The notes under the pieces: generated by a model
Seen by the model: only the letters and a program-made list of their open reading frames with translations
The model's database searches: none
What the model was told of the DNA's origin: nothing
Origin: Inhella gelatinilytica
GTDB lineage: Bacteria; Pseudomonadota; Gammaproteobacteria; Burkholderiales; Burkholderiaceae_C
NCBI RefSeq assembly: GCF_016093295.1
Contig: NZ_JAEDAL010000005.1
Span: 186,001-250,000, forward strand
DNA length: 64,000 bases
Direction: 5' to 3'
Made by a program: the position numbers and the translations under genes
Shown here: one piece after another, positions 57,100-64,000 of the stretch
How the letters are laid out: the number at the start of each line of letters is the position of its first letter
How positions within the stretch are numbered: the stretch's first letter is position 1

Positions 57100-57107
57100 G
57101 CCGATAA
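57100..57107 (+). promoter_or_regulatory. Sigma-28-type -10 element before flgK
   Basis: GCCGATAA, an exact match to the sigma-28 -10 consensus, lies in the flgJ-flgK gap, 23 bases before the flgK ATG. The matching -35 position (57081-57088, TTGCTTGA) is poor. A TTGACA at 57085-57090 is also present but lacks a well placed sigma-70 -10. Confidence 0.6.
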
Positions 57108-57130
57108 GCCAATAGATCCGGAGTAACCCC

Positions 57131-59116
57131 ATGGCCGCCTCCCTCTTGCTCAATCTCGGCGCTCGCGCCATGAACGCGAGTCAAAGCGCCATCAATGTCA
57201 TTGGCCACAACATCGCCAATGTCAACACGCCGGGCTACTCACGGCAGACCGCGGTCTTGACCACGGCCACGCCCCAGTTCACCGGGGCCGGTTTTCAGGG
57301 CAAGGGCGTGATGGTGGACACCATCAACCGCGTCTACAACCGATTCCTCACCCAAGAAGCCCAGGTTTCGCGCTCAACCGCCTCGGGTGACGAGACGCGC
57401 ATGCTCAACATGCAGCGGCTGGACAAACTCTTTCCCCCGGGGGATGAGGGCTTGGGGGCCGCCATGGGCAGTCTGCTCAACGCCATGGTCGACGTGACCA
57501 GCCGCCCCTCCGACCCGGCCGCCCGCCAGGTGGTGCTGGGCCGCGCGCAGGAGGTCGCCGCGCGCTTCTCGAATGCAGGCCAGCAACTCTCCGAGCTGCA
57601 GGCCGGTGTGGTCAGCGATCTCAAAGCCAGCTTGCAGGTGGTCAACCAGCTGGCCACGCAGATTGCCAACGCCAACCAGCAAATTGCTCGCATTTCGGGT
57701 GGGGACCACGCCGCCAATGACCTGCTCGATCAACGCGATCAGTTGGTGTACGAGCTCTCCAAGTACCTGACCGTCAGCACCCTCAGCGCCGACGACGGCA
57801 GCCTCAGTGTGTTCATCGGCGGTGGGCAACTGCTCGTTCTGGGCAACCAAGCCCAGCAGCTGGCCCTCACCCCCGACCCCTACGACGCGCTGCGCGTGCA
57901 GGTGTCCTTGGTGCAAGCCGGTGGCACGCGGGCTTTGGACGAAAACGTCCTTCAAGGCGGCTCGGTCGCGGCCTTGGTTCATTTTCAAAACGAAGACCTC
58001 CAAGATGCCCGCAATTACGTGGGCCAGTTGGCCACGGCGCTGGCCATGCGGGTCAACACCCAGCAGTCCTTGGGCTTGAACCTGGGCACACCCCCGGTGG
58101 CTGGTGAAGACTTGTTCCGCATCGGCGCGGCCAAAGTCATGCCAGCCAGCACCAATGCCAAGGACATCACAGGGAACTTCGTGGCCGGTGTGCAAATCAC
58201 CCGCGTGGACCCCGACTTCTTGCAGGCCAGCGCCTACACCCTGAAGCAGGATGCCAGCGCCCCGGGCACCTACCTGCTCACGCGGGAAAGCGACGGGTTG
58301 GTGCGAACCGTCGCCGACGGCGACATCGTCGATGGCTTCCAAATCACCTTCACACCCGCCGCGCCGGGCCTACTGGACACCTACCGCCTTGAACCGGTGG
58401 CCACGGCGGCCATCGACATGCGGCGGGCCTTTGATAACCCAGCGGGCATTGCAGCGGCCAGCCCCATCAGTGGTGCACTGCGGGTGAGCAACACCGGCAC
58501 GGCAACGCTGGATCGCATTTACGCGGTCGACCCGGCGACCTTCACCACCACCAATTTGCCAGCGACGGTGCAGTTCACCACGGTCAATGGCGACGGCAGT
58601 GTGGACTACGTCTTGAACGGCCCCTTCGGCACGCTGAACGGCACCTGGCGCGCGGGGCAGCCCATCGGCAATGAAACCGGCATTGCGCTCGGTTTTGAAC
58701 TGCACCTGAATGGCGTGCCGCGGGCCAACGACTGGATCGACCTCAGCGTGACCCAGTTTGTGGGCCAGAACAATGGCAATGCCAAAGCATTCCTGGCCTT
58801 GCAGACCGAGGCGTTCGTTGGCAAACAACTGGACCCATTGACCTCCCAGATTTCCGCAGGCGCCACGCTGAACGATGCCTACTCGGCCGCCATGGGGGAA
58901 ATCGGGGCCCGTGTTCAGGGCTCGGTCTACCTCGCAGAAATGTCGGACAAAGTGGCGCAGGAAGCCGACACCGCACGCGCGGCCGAAGCAGGCGTCAATT
59001 TGGATGAGGAGGCGGCTCGCTTGCTCCAATACCAACAGGCTTACCAAGCCGCCGCCAAAGTCATGCAAGTGGCTCAAATCGTGTTTGACGAACTCATCCG
59101 CACTGTCGGGAGCTGA
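57131..59116 (+). CDS. flgK: Flagellar hook-associated protein 1 FlgK
   Basis: 661 residues, within the longer range of the family. The N-terminal ASQSAINVIGHNIANVNTPG with YSRQTAVL and the C-terminal AGVNLDEEAARLLQYQQAYQ with AAAKVMQVAQIVFDELI are diagnostic. FlgK is the first hook-filament junction protein; FlgN is its chaperone. It likely has its own sigma-28 promoter. Confidence 0.96.
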   Translation: MAASLLLNLGARAMNASQSAINVIGHNIANVNTPGYSRQTAVLTTATPQFTGAGFQGKGVMVDTINRVYNRFLTQEAQVSRSTASGDETRMLNMQRLDKLFPPGDEGLGAAMGSLLNAMVDVTSRPSDPAARQVVLGRAQEVAARFSNAGQQLSELQAGVVSDLKASLQVVNQLATQIANANQQIARISGGDHAANDLLDQRDQLVYELSKYLTVSTLSADDGSLSVFIGGGQLLVLGNQAQQLALTPDPYDALRVQVSLVQAGGTRALDENVLQGGSVAALVHFQNEDLQDARNYVGQLATALAMRVNTQQSLGLNLGTPPVAGEDLFRIGAAKVMPASTNAKDITGNFVAGVQITRVDPDFLQASAYTLKQDASAPGTYLLTRESDGLVRTVADGDIVDGFQITFTPAAPGLLDTYRLEPVATAAIDMRRAFDNPAGIAAASPISGALRVSNTGTATLDRIYAVDPATFTTTNLPATVQFTTVNGDGSVDYVLNGPFGTLNGTWRAGQPIGNETGIALGFELHLNGVPRANDWIDLSVTQFVGQNNGNAKAFLALQTEAFVGKQLDPLTSQISAGATLNDAYSAAMGEIGARVQGSVYLAEMSDKVAQEADTARAAEAGVNLDEEAARLLQYQQAYQAAAKVMQVAQIVFDELIRTVGS

Positions 59117-59118
59117 TC

Positions 59119-60333
59119 ATGCGTGTTTCCACCGCCAACCTCTATGACGGTTCGGTTGCCCAGTTGATGCGCCGCCAGATCGAGATGCAAACCACCCAGG
59201 TCCAACTGACCTCGGGCAAAAAAGTCGCGGCGGCCAGCGACGACCCCACGGGCGCCGCACGGGTGGAGCGGGCCCTCACTGCCATTGGCCGAGCGGAGGC
59301 CAATCAACGCGCCCTGGAGGCCAGCCGCAACAGCATGATCCTGGCTGAAGGCGCACTGGGCGACGGCAGTGAGCTGTTGCAGCAGATTCGTGAGTCCCTC
59401 GTGGCGGCGGGCAATGCCAGCTACGGCGATGCCGAGCGCGTGGGCTTGGCCGCCAAGATCGCCGGGCTGCGCGACCAGTTGCTCTCCATTGCCAACCGCC
59501 CCGACGGCAGCGGGGGGTACATCTTCAGCGGCCAAGGGGCCAGCCAGCCGCCTTTCCTGGACGAAGCCACCGGCGTACGGTTCAACGGCGTGGCCGGCAC
59601 GCTGACCACCGGGAACATGGACAACTTTGCCCTCACCGTCGACGGACGGCTAGCCTGGGAACAAGCCCGCAGCGGCAATGGCAGCTACATCACAGGCGCC
59701 CTGACCAACAGCGTCACCGGCAACCCGCCGACGATGTGGATTGACTCGGGCCGCGTCACCGACCCAACGGCGCTCACGGGGAATGACTACGTGATTGAGG
59801 TCGTCGGTACCACCGGTTTCCCTGGCCTGCTGATCACCAATACCACCACGAGCGCCGTGACCGGCCCGTTGCTGAATTGGGTGCCCGGCAAGTCGGTGGA
59901 AATCGACGGCATGGCCATCACCCTGTCCGGTACCGCCACCCCTGGGGACCGCTTCAGCATTGCGCCTTCGCAAAACGATTTGAAGATTTTCCCCGTGCTG
60001 GATCGCATCATTGGCGAGCTGCGCACGCCCCTGCGCAGCGGCACTGAGATTCACCAAGGCAATGCCGCTGGCCTGCGCGACATTGATCAGTTTTTGGCGC
60101 ACTTCCAAAACGTCCGCAGCTTGGTGGGCGAACAACTCAACTTGCTGGATGGAACGGAGACCCGCCTCGCTGGGCTCAAGCTCTACAACCAGAGCGAGCG
60201 CAGTGCCGCCGAAGACCTGGACATGACCGAGGCCATTTCACGGTTCGAGACGCAAAAGAGCGGTTACGACGCCGCTTTGAGGTCGTATGCTGCAGTTCAG
60301 CGACTGACCTTGTTCCAGTACTTGAATTTCTGA
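59119..60333 (+). CDS. flgL: Flagellar hook-associated protein 3 FlgL
   Basis: 404 residues. MRVSTANLYDGSVAQLMRRQ, VQLTSGKKVAAASDDPTGAA and SRFETQKSGYDAALRSYAAV are the flagellin-like termini of FlgL. It is the second junction protein on which filament grows. It is 2 bases after flgK and is the last structural gene here; an inverted repeat follows it. Confidence 0.95.
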   Translation: MRVSTANLYDGSVAQLMRRQIEMQTTQVQLTSGKKVAAASDDPTGAARVERALTAIGRAEANQRALEASRNSMILAEGALGDGSELLQQIRESLVAAGNASYGDAERVGLAAKIAGLRDQLLSIANRPDGSGGYIFSGQGASQPPFLDEATGVRFNGVAGTLTTGNMDNFALTVDGRLAWEQARSGNGSYITGALTNSVTGNPPTMWIDSGRVTDPTALTGNDYVIEVVGTTGFPGLLITNTTTSAVTGPLLNWVPGKSVEIDGMAITLSGTATPGDRFSIAPSQNDLKIFPVLDRIIGELRTPLRSGTEIHQGNAAGLRDIDQFLAHFQNVRSLVGEQLNLLDGTETRLAGLKLYNQSERSAAEDLDMTEAISRFETQKSGYDAALRSYAAVQRLTLFQYLNF

Positions 60334-60376
60334 CGCGCCGCGCTTGCTTTGGGGTCAGCGCTGGCTAAGCGGCGCG
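60334..60376 (+). repeat. Inverted repeat after flgL
   Basis: CGCGCCGC (60334-60341) and GCGGCGCG (60369-60376) are 8-bp complementary arms around a 27-base loop. It starts directly at the flgL stop. There is no T run; it may partly end the flg transcript before the signalling genes. Confidence 0.4.
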
Positions 60377-60396
60377 CGACCAGGAGTCCGTAGGTC

Positions 60397-61560
60397 ATGA
60401 GTTTCAAGCACCCGGCTTTGGCGCCGCTGGCTTTGGGTTATGCGCCGCTGTACGACAAGCAGCGACAGGTTTTGGCCACCCGCCTCAGTTGCATTCCGCT
60501 CAAACCCGACGTTCAGGTCGACACCGCCGGCCTGCTGGCCGTTTTGCAGGAGGCCCTGCCCGGCAAGCCCCTGGTTCTGAACGTGCCCCAAGAGGCCGCC
60601 CTGACCGAGTTGCTGGATGCCGCCCTGCCCGGCACCGTGGCCTTGGAAGTACCCGCCTTTTTGGCCGGGGGCCTGGCCACGCGGCTGACGGCCACCAAAG
60701 GCCACCTGCTCAGCGGCAAAGTGTCAACACCGCTGGGACCCGAGCGCGCCGCGTTCAAAGCGGCTGAATGGAGCCTGGACGAGCTCCGGCAGGGTGTCCA
60801 AGACCCCAACAAACTCACCCCCTGGTGCACGGGCGTGCATGCGGCCACCGAAGCCAACGAGGCCTTTGAGCGCGGTGCGCAAGCCGCGTTCGGGCTGCCG
60901 GTTGAAGGGCCTTATGAACCGCCGCCCGGTGCGACCGTGAAGGCTGAAGTCAGCTCCGACCTGCAGGTCATCATCATTTTGATGGGCCAAGTCGACCAGG
61001 GGGAGTCCACGGAGAAGATGGAAGCCACGCTCAAGCGCGACCCGGGGCTGGCTTTCAAGTTGCTGCGCTACATGAACAGCGCCGCGTTCGGTCTTCCGGT
61101 GGAGGTGACGTCCTTCCGCCATGCCTTGATGTTGCTCGGGTTGAACCGTCTCAAGCGCTGGCTCGCCCTCCTGCTTGCCACGGCCAGCAAGGATGCCACC
61201 ATGCGTCCCGTCATGTGGGCCGCCTTGCGCCGGGGTCTGCTGATGGAGGAATTGGCCAAAACCTTGCAGGACAGCGACGCCAAGGACGAAATGTTCATCT
61301 GCGGCTTGTTCTCGCTGCTGGACCATCTGCTCAAGACGCCGTTCAAGAAACTGCTGGAGTCCATTCCCTGCCCCGAACGGGTCCGCCAAGCTCTGGTCGA
61401 TGAAACCGGCCCCTATCAGCCCTATCTGCAACTGGTGCGCGCCATCGAATCCGAGTCGGCCTTTGACTATCGCGACGCCGCGGAAACGCTGATGATCAGC
61501 CCCGCGGAACTGAATGCCGCGATCTTGCAAGCCTTGAACAAGGCCATGCAGCTGGAGTGA
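60397..61560 (+). CDS. HDOD-domain signalling protein with degenerate EAL-like N-terminus
   Basis: 387 residues. The C-terminal HDOD domain (about 185-385) has LKRDPGLAFKLLRYMNSAAF, VEVTSFRHALMLLGLNRLKR and DEMFICGLFSLLDHLL. The N-terminal part (YAPLYDKQRQVLATRLSC) resembles the degenerate EAL of YuxH-like proteins but has no catalytic Glu. HDOD proteins act as signalling scaffolds, often tied to motility and c-di-GMP. It starts 63 bases after flgL and 6 bases before the Hpt gene. Confidence 0.88.
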   Translation: MSFKHPALAPLALGYAPLYDKQRQVLATRLSCIPLKPDVQVDTAGLLAVLQEALPGKPLVLNVPQEAALTELLDAALPGTVALEVPAFLAGGLATRLTATKGHLLSGKVSTPLGPERAAFKAAEWSLDELRQGVQDPNKLTPWCTGVHAATEANEAFERGAQAAFGLPVEGPYEPPPGATVKAEVSSDLQVIIILMGQVDQGESTEKMEATLKRDPGLAFKLLRYMNSAAFGLPVEVTSFRHALMLLGLNRLKRWLALLLATASKDATMRPVMWAALRRGLLMEELAKTLQDSDAKDEMFICGLFSLLDHLLKTPFKKLLESIPCPERVRQALVDETGPYQPYLQLVRAIESESAFDYRDAAETLMISPAELNAAILQALNKAMQLE

Positions 61561-61566
61561 GCGGGC

Positions 61567-61929
61567 ATGGCCGCCCCTGCTCCGGTTGAGTTGGATGCCG
61601 CAGCGCTGGCAGCTCTGCGCGCGCTGGATCCTGACGGCAGCCAGCAACTGCTGGCGCGGCTCACGGCCGCGTTTGAACGCAATTTGGCTCGCCTGCTCCC
61701 CGAATTGGACGCCGCCATGGCGGCCGGTCCGGATTGGGTTCGCATCGGCCGCGCCGCCCACACCCTCAAATCGAGTTGTAGCAACTTGGCGGCTTTGGGG
61801 TTATCGTCGGCGTGGCAGAGCATTGAACACAAGTGCAAGGAGGGCCAGGTCGACAGCCTGGCGGACGAGCTGGCGCTGGCACGCGCGGGCTTGGCCGACC
61901 TGCTGGAGACCCTGCGCGCATTGAAATGA
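61567..61929 (+). CDS. Hpt-domain phosphotransfer protein
   Basis: 120 residues, helical. GRAAHTLKSSCSNLAALGL carries the phospho-accepting His65. Stand-alone Hpt proteins pass phosphate between hybrid kinases and receivers. Its stop overlaps the next start (ATGA), and that next protein begins with an intact receiver, so it is the obvious partner. The donor kinase is not in the window. Confidence 0.9.
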   Translation: MAAPAPVELDAAALAALRALDPDGSQQLLARLTAAFERNLARLLPELDAAMAAGPDWVRIGRAAHTLKSSCSNLAALGLSSAWQSIEHKCKEGQVDSLADELALARAGLADLLETLRALK

Positions 61930-64000
61930 CGGAAGCCGCCGCCACAGAGCTGGGATTGCTCTGGATCGTCGACGATGATGAAGTCGGGCTCATGGCCACG
62001 GCGGCCGCGCTGCGCGCGCGTGGCTTTGAGGTGGTGGAAATGACCTCTGGCGAAGAGGCCTTGGTTACCCTGGAAGCCACCACCCCGGACTTGATCGTGC
62101 TGGACGCCCTCATGCCGGGCATGGACGGCTTTGAAACCTGCCGCCGCCTGCGACAGGTTCCCCACGGTGAATCCGTCCCCGTGCTCATGCTCACCGGATT
62201 GGACGATGACGCCTCCATCGAACACGCCTACGAGGTGGGCGCCACCGACTTCTTTATCAAGAGCCGGCAATGGAGCTTGCTGGCGGGTCGGCTGCGATAC
62301 CTGCTGCGTTCAGCCCGCACCCGTCAGGAGCTGGAGCGCTCACAAACGCGTTTGGCAAGGGCTCAGGCCCTCGCGCGCATGGGCAGCTTCGAGTGGCGCG
62401 TGGGTCACACCATCCACTTCTCGGACGAAGCCCGCCAGGTGTTGGCGCTGCGTGACTCGGAATGGGGCCTCAGTCGCTTGCTGCGCATGGTGCCGCGCGC
62501 GGAACGAGGGCTGCTGACGCTGCTGCTGCGCGACGTGCGCGAACAGCACTGCGCCTTCGTGACCGACATGACGATCCGCGCCAAGCTCAGCCGCACGCGC
62601 ATGCTGCATGTCGAAGCCGAACCCATCGTCGCCGACACCGGGCAGTTCCTGGGGTATTCCGGCGTGGTCCAGGACGTCACCGACCGCCGCAATGCTGAAG
62701 ACAAGATTCGCCAGCTCGCTCACTTTGATGCCCTGACCGGATTGCCCAACCGCCGCCAATTGATGTGGCGGGCCGAGCGGGCCTTGGATGCCGCGCGACG
62801 CAAAGAGCACATTGCCGCCATGCTGTTGGTGGACCTGGATCGGTTCAAGAACATCAACGACACCCTCGGCCATGCCGCCGGGGACGAATTGCTGATTGAA
62901 ATCGCCCGGCGCCTGCGCGCCTGTGTTCGCCACTCCGATCAAGTCTCGGAAGGTGCGCTGGAGGCCGGCAGTGGCCGAAACCACCGCGCGCTTGAGGCCG
63001 TGGGGCGTCTGGGCGGCGATGAATTCGTCTGCCTCCTCCCCGAAGTCCAGAGCGAGGCAGACGCTGAGCGTGTGGCCGCTCGGGTGCTGGACGCCCTGGC
63101 CGAGCCGGTGTTTGTGGCCGGCCAAGATTGCTTTGTGACCGCCAGCGTGGGCATTGCCCTCTTTCCTCGCGACGGCAGCACGGTGGCCGACCTGCTACGC
63201 AGTGCCGACATGGCCATGTACGCCGTGAAAGAGCAAGGGCGCAATGGCTCCGCGCAGTTCTCGCCCCAGCTTGGCGGGCTGGGCCGCGAGCGCCTGGAAC
63301 TCGAATCGGCCCTGCACCGCGCCCTGGAACGCCAGGAGCTGGTGCTGTACTACCAACCCAAGGTCGACGCCGTCCAGGGCCAACTTGTGGGCTTTGAGGC
63401 CCTGATGCGCTGGAAGCGCGGCGACCGCTTGGTGCCTCCGGGCGATTTCATCCCCGTGGCCGAAGAAACCGGCCTCATCCTGCCCATGTCGGAATGGGCA
63501 CTGGCGGAGGCCTCGCGGCAGGCCCGCCTCTGGCAAGACCGTCTGGGCCTGAATCAAGCCATCGCCGTCAACTTGCCCAACCGCCTGTTTGAGCGGCCCG
63601 ACCTGGTTGAAAAAATCCACGACGCGGTCAGCCAAGCCGGCGTCGCTCACTGCAGCCTGAAGCTGGAAATCACCGAAACCGGCTTGATGAAAGACCTGCA
63701 CGCGGTCATCCCCACGCTGCACCGCCTGACGGCCATCGGTGTCGAAATCTCGATCGACGATTTCGGCACGGGCTACTCCTCGCTCTCGTACCTGACCAGC
63801 CTGCCGCTGTCCGAGCTCAAGATCGACCGCAGTTTCGTGCGCGACCTGGGGGTTTCGCCTCAGGGCGCGGCGGTGGTCACCGCCATCATTGCGCTGGCGC
63901 GCTCCCTCGGGCTCAGCGTGGTGGCGGAAGGGGTGGAAACGCCCCGCCAATTGGACGTGCTGCGCCGTCTGGGCTGCCGTGTCATGCAGGGCTACTTGTT
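61926..64000 (+). CDS. Receiver-PAS-GGDEF-EAL protein, C-terminus cut by window edge
   Basis: 691 residues are visible. The receiver (1-130) has WIVDDDEVG and phospho-acceptor Asp60 in LIVLDALMPGMDGF. A PAS-like region (about 150-270) is followed by a GGDEF domain with intact GGDEF at 363-367 and an EAL domain with Glu491 (GFEALMRW), EITETGLM and IDDFGTGYSSLSYL. Both c-di-GMP synthesis and breakdown motifs are therefore kept. Between RHSD (335-338) and GGDEF there are about 19 extra residues, which moves the usual inhibitory RxxD site. It overlaps the Hpt gene by 4 bases; Hpt-to-receiver phosphotransfer may set the balance. The end lies beyond the window. Confidence 0.93.
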   Translation, partial: MTEAAATELGLLWIVDDDEVGLMATAAALRARGFEVVEMTSGEEALVTLEATTPDLIVLDALMPGMDGFETCRRLRQVPHGESVPVLMLTGLDDDASIEHAYEVGATDFFIKSRQWSLLAGRLRYLLRSARTRQELERSQTRLARAQALARMGSFEWRVGHTIHFSDEARQVLALRDSEWGLSRLLRMVPRAERGLLTLLLRDVREQHCAFVTDMTIRAKLSRTRMLHVEAEPIVADTGQFLGYSGVVQDVTDRRNAEDKIRQLAHFDALTGLPNRRQLMWRAERALDAARRKEHIAAMLLVDLDRFKNINDTLGHAAGDELLIEIARRLRACVRHSDQVSEGALEAGSGRNHRALEAVGRLGGDEFVCLLPEVQSEADAERVAARVLDALAEPVFVAGQDCFVTASVGIALFPRDGSTVADLLRSADMAMYAVKEQGRNGSAQFSPQLGGLGRERLELESALHRALERQELVLYYQPKVDAVQGQLVGFEALMRWKRGDRLVPPGDFIPVAEETGLILPMSEWALAEASRQARLWQDRLGLNQAIAVNLPNRLFERPDLVEKIHDAVSQAGVAHCSLKLEITETGLMKDLHAVIPTLHRLTAIGVEISIDDFGTGYSSLSYLTSLPLSELKIDRSFVRDLGVSPQGAAVVTAIIALARSLGLSVVAEGVETPRQLDVLRRLGCRVMQGYL

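Overview
The window is an ordinary, gene-dense stretch of a high-GC betaproteobacterial chromosome. It most resembles Burkholderiales of the Comamonadaceae type. The signs are a one-piece tmRNA with tag ANDERFALAA, the map-glnD pair, scpA preceded by a DUF3460 gene and followed by a ParA gene, the sucA-sucB-lpd-zapE order, and a full flgAMN / flgBCDEFGHIJKL locus. I see no prophage, insertion sequence, CRISPR array, tRNA gene (other than the tRNA-like domain of tmRNA) or rRNA, and no gene-free stretch longer than about 300 bases.

Layout. 1-8.3 kb holds scpB (cut by the left edge), rluD divergent from bamD, a PP2C phosphatase, a UbiH/UbiM-type hydroxylase, fumarylacetoacetase, a SapC-like protein and a CorC/HlyC-type membrane protein. 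8.4-14 kb holds ssrA and a minus-strand run: a HAD phosphatase (Gph or MupP), ubiG, a prolyl-hydroxylase-like oxygenase, yaaA, tolC and a PCMT-like methyltransferase. 14-20.5 kb on the plus strand has uppP, map, glnD, a cyclophilin-like protein and an alpha/beta hydrolase. 20.5-31 kb is mostly transport: two paralogous amino-acid-binding proteins with two permeases but no ATPase, a third family-3 binding protein, a LysR regulator, gluQ, a double-domain FKBP, an unrecognised lipoprotein, a peptide-binding protein, a small CxxCxxCC protein without a normal start codon, and an isopenicillin-N-synthase-like dioxygenase.

31-45.4 kb holds the 2-oxoglutarate dehydrogenase operon with zapE, a small secreted protein, a DUF47-Pit phosphate pair, a secreted protein made of three repeats that look like DUF3395, metG and a SulP transporter. 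45.4-48.3 kb holds DUF3460-scpA, a ParA-like ATPase co-directional with a LuxR-type regulator whose receiver has Asn where the phospho-acceptor Asp should be, and DUF1841.

48.3-60.3 kb is the flagellar rod/hook locus: flgN, flgM and flgA on the minus strand, and flgB to flgL on the plus strand. Recognisable sigma-28 elements lie before flgM and flgK, so the late anti-sigma factor and the hook-filament junction proteins can be timed separately from the rod and hook. 60.4 kb to the end is a signalling operon: an HDOD protein, an Hpt protein, and a receiver-PAS-GGDEF-EAL protein cut by the right edge.

I found no convincing new defence or mobile system. The items most worth following up are the ParA/pseudo-receiver pair, the triple-repeat DUF3395-like protein, the CTG-start CxxCxxCC protein, and the ABC importer with two binding proteins and no local ATPase.
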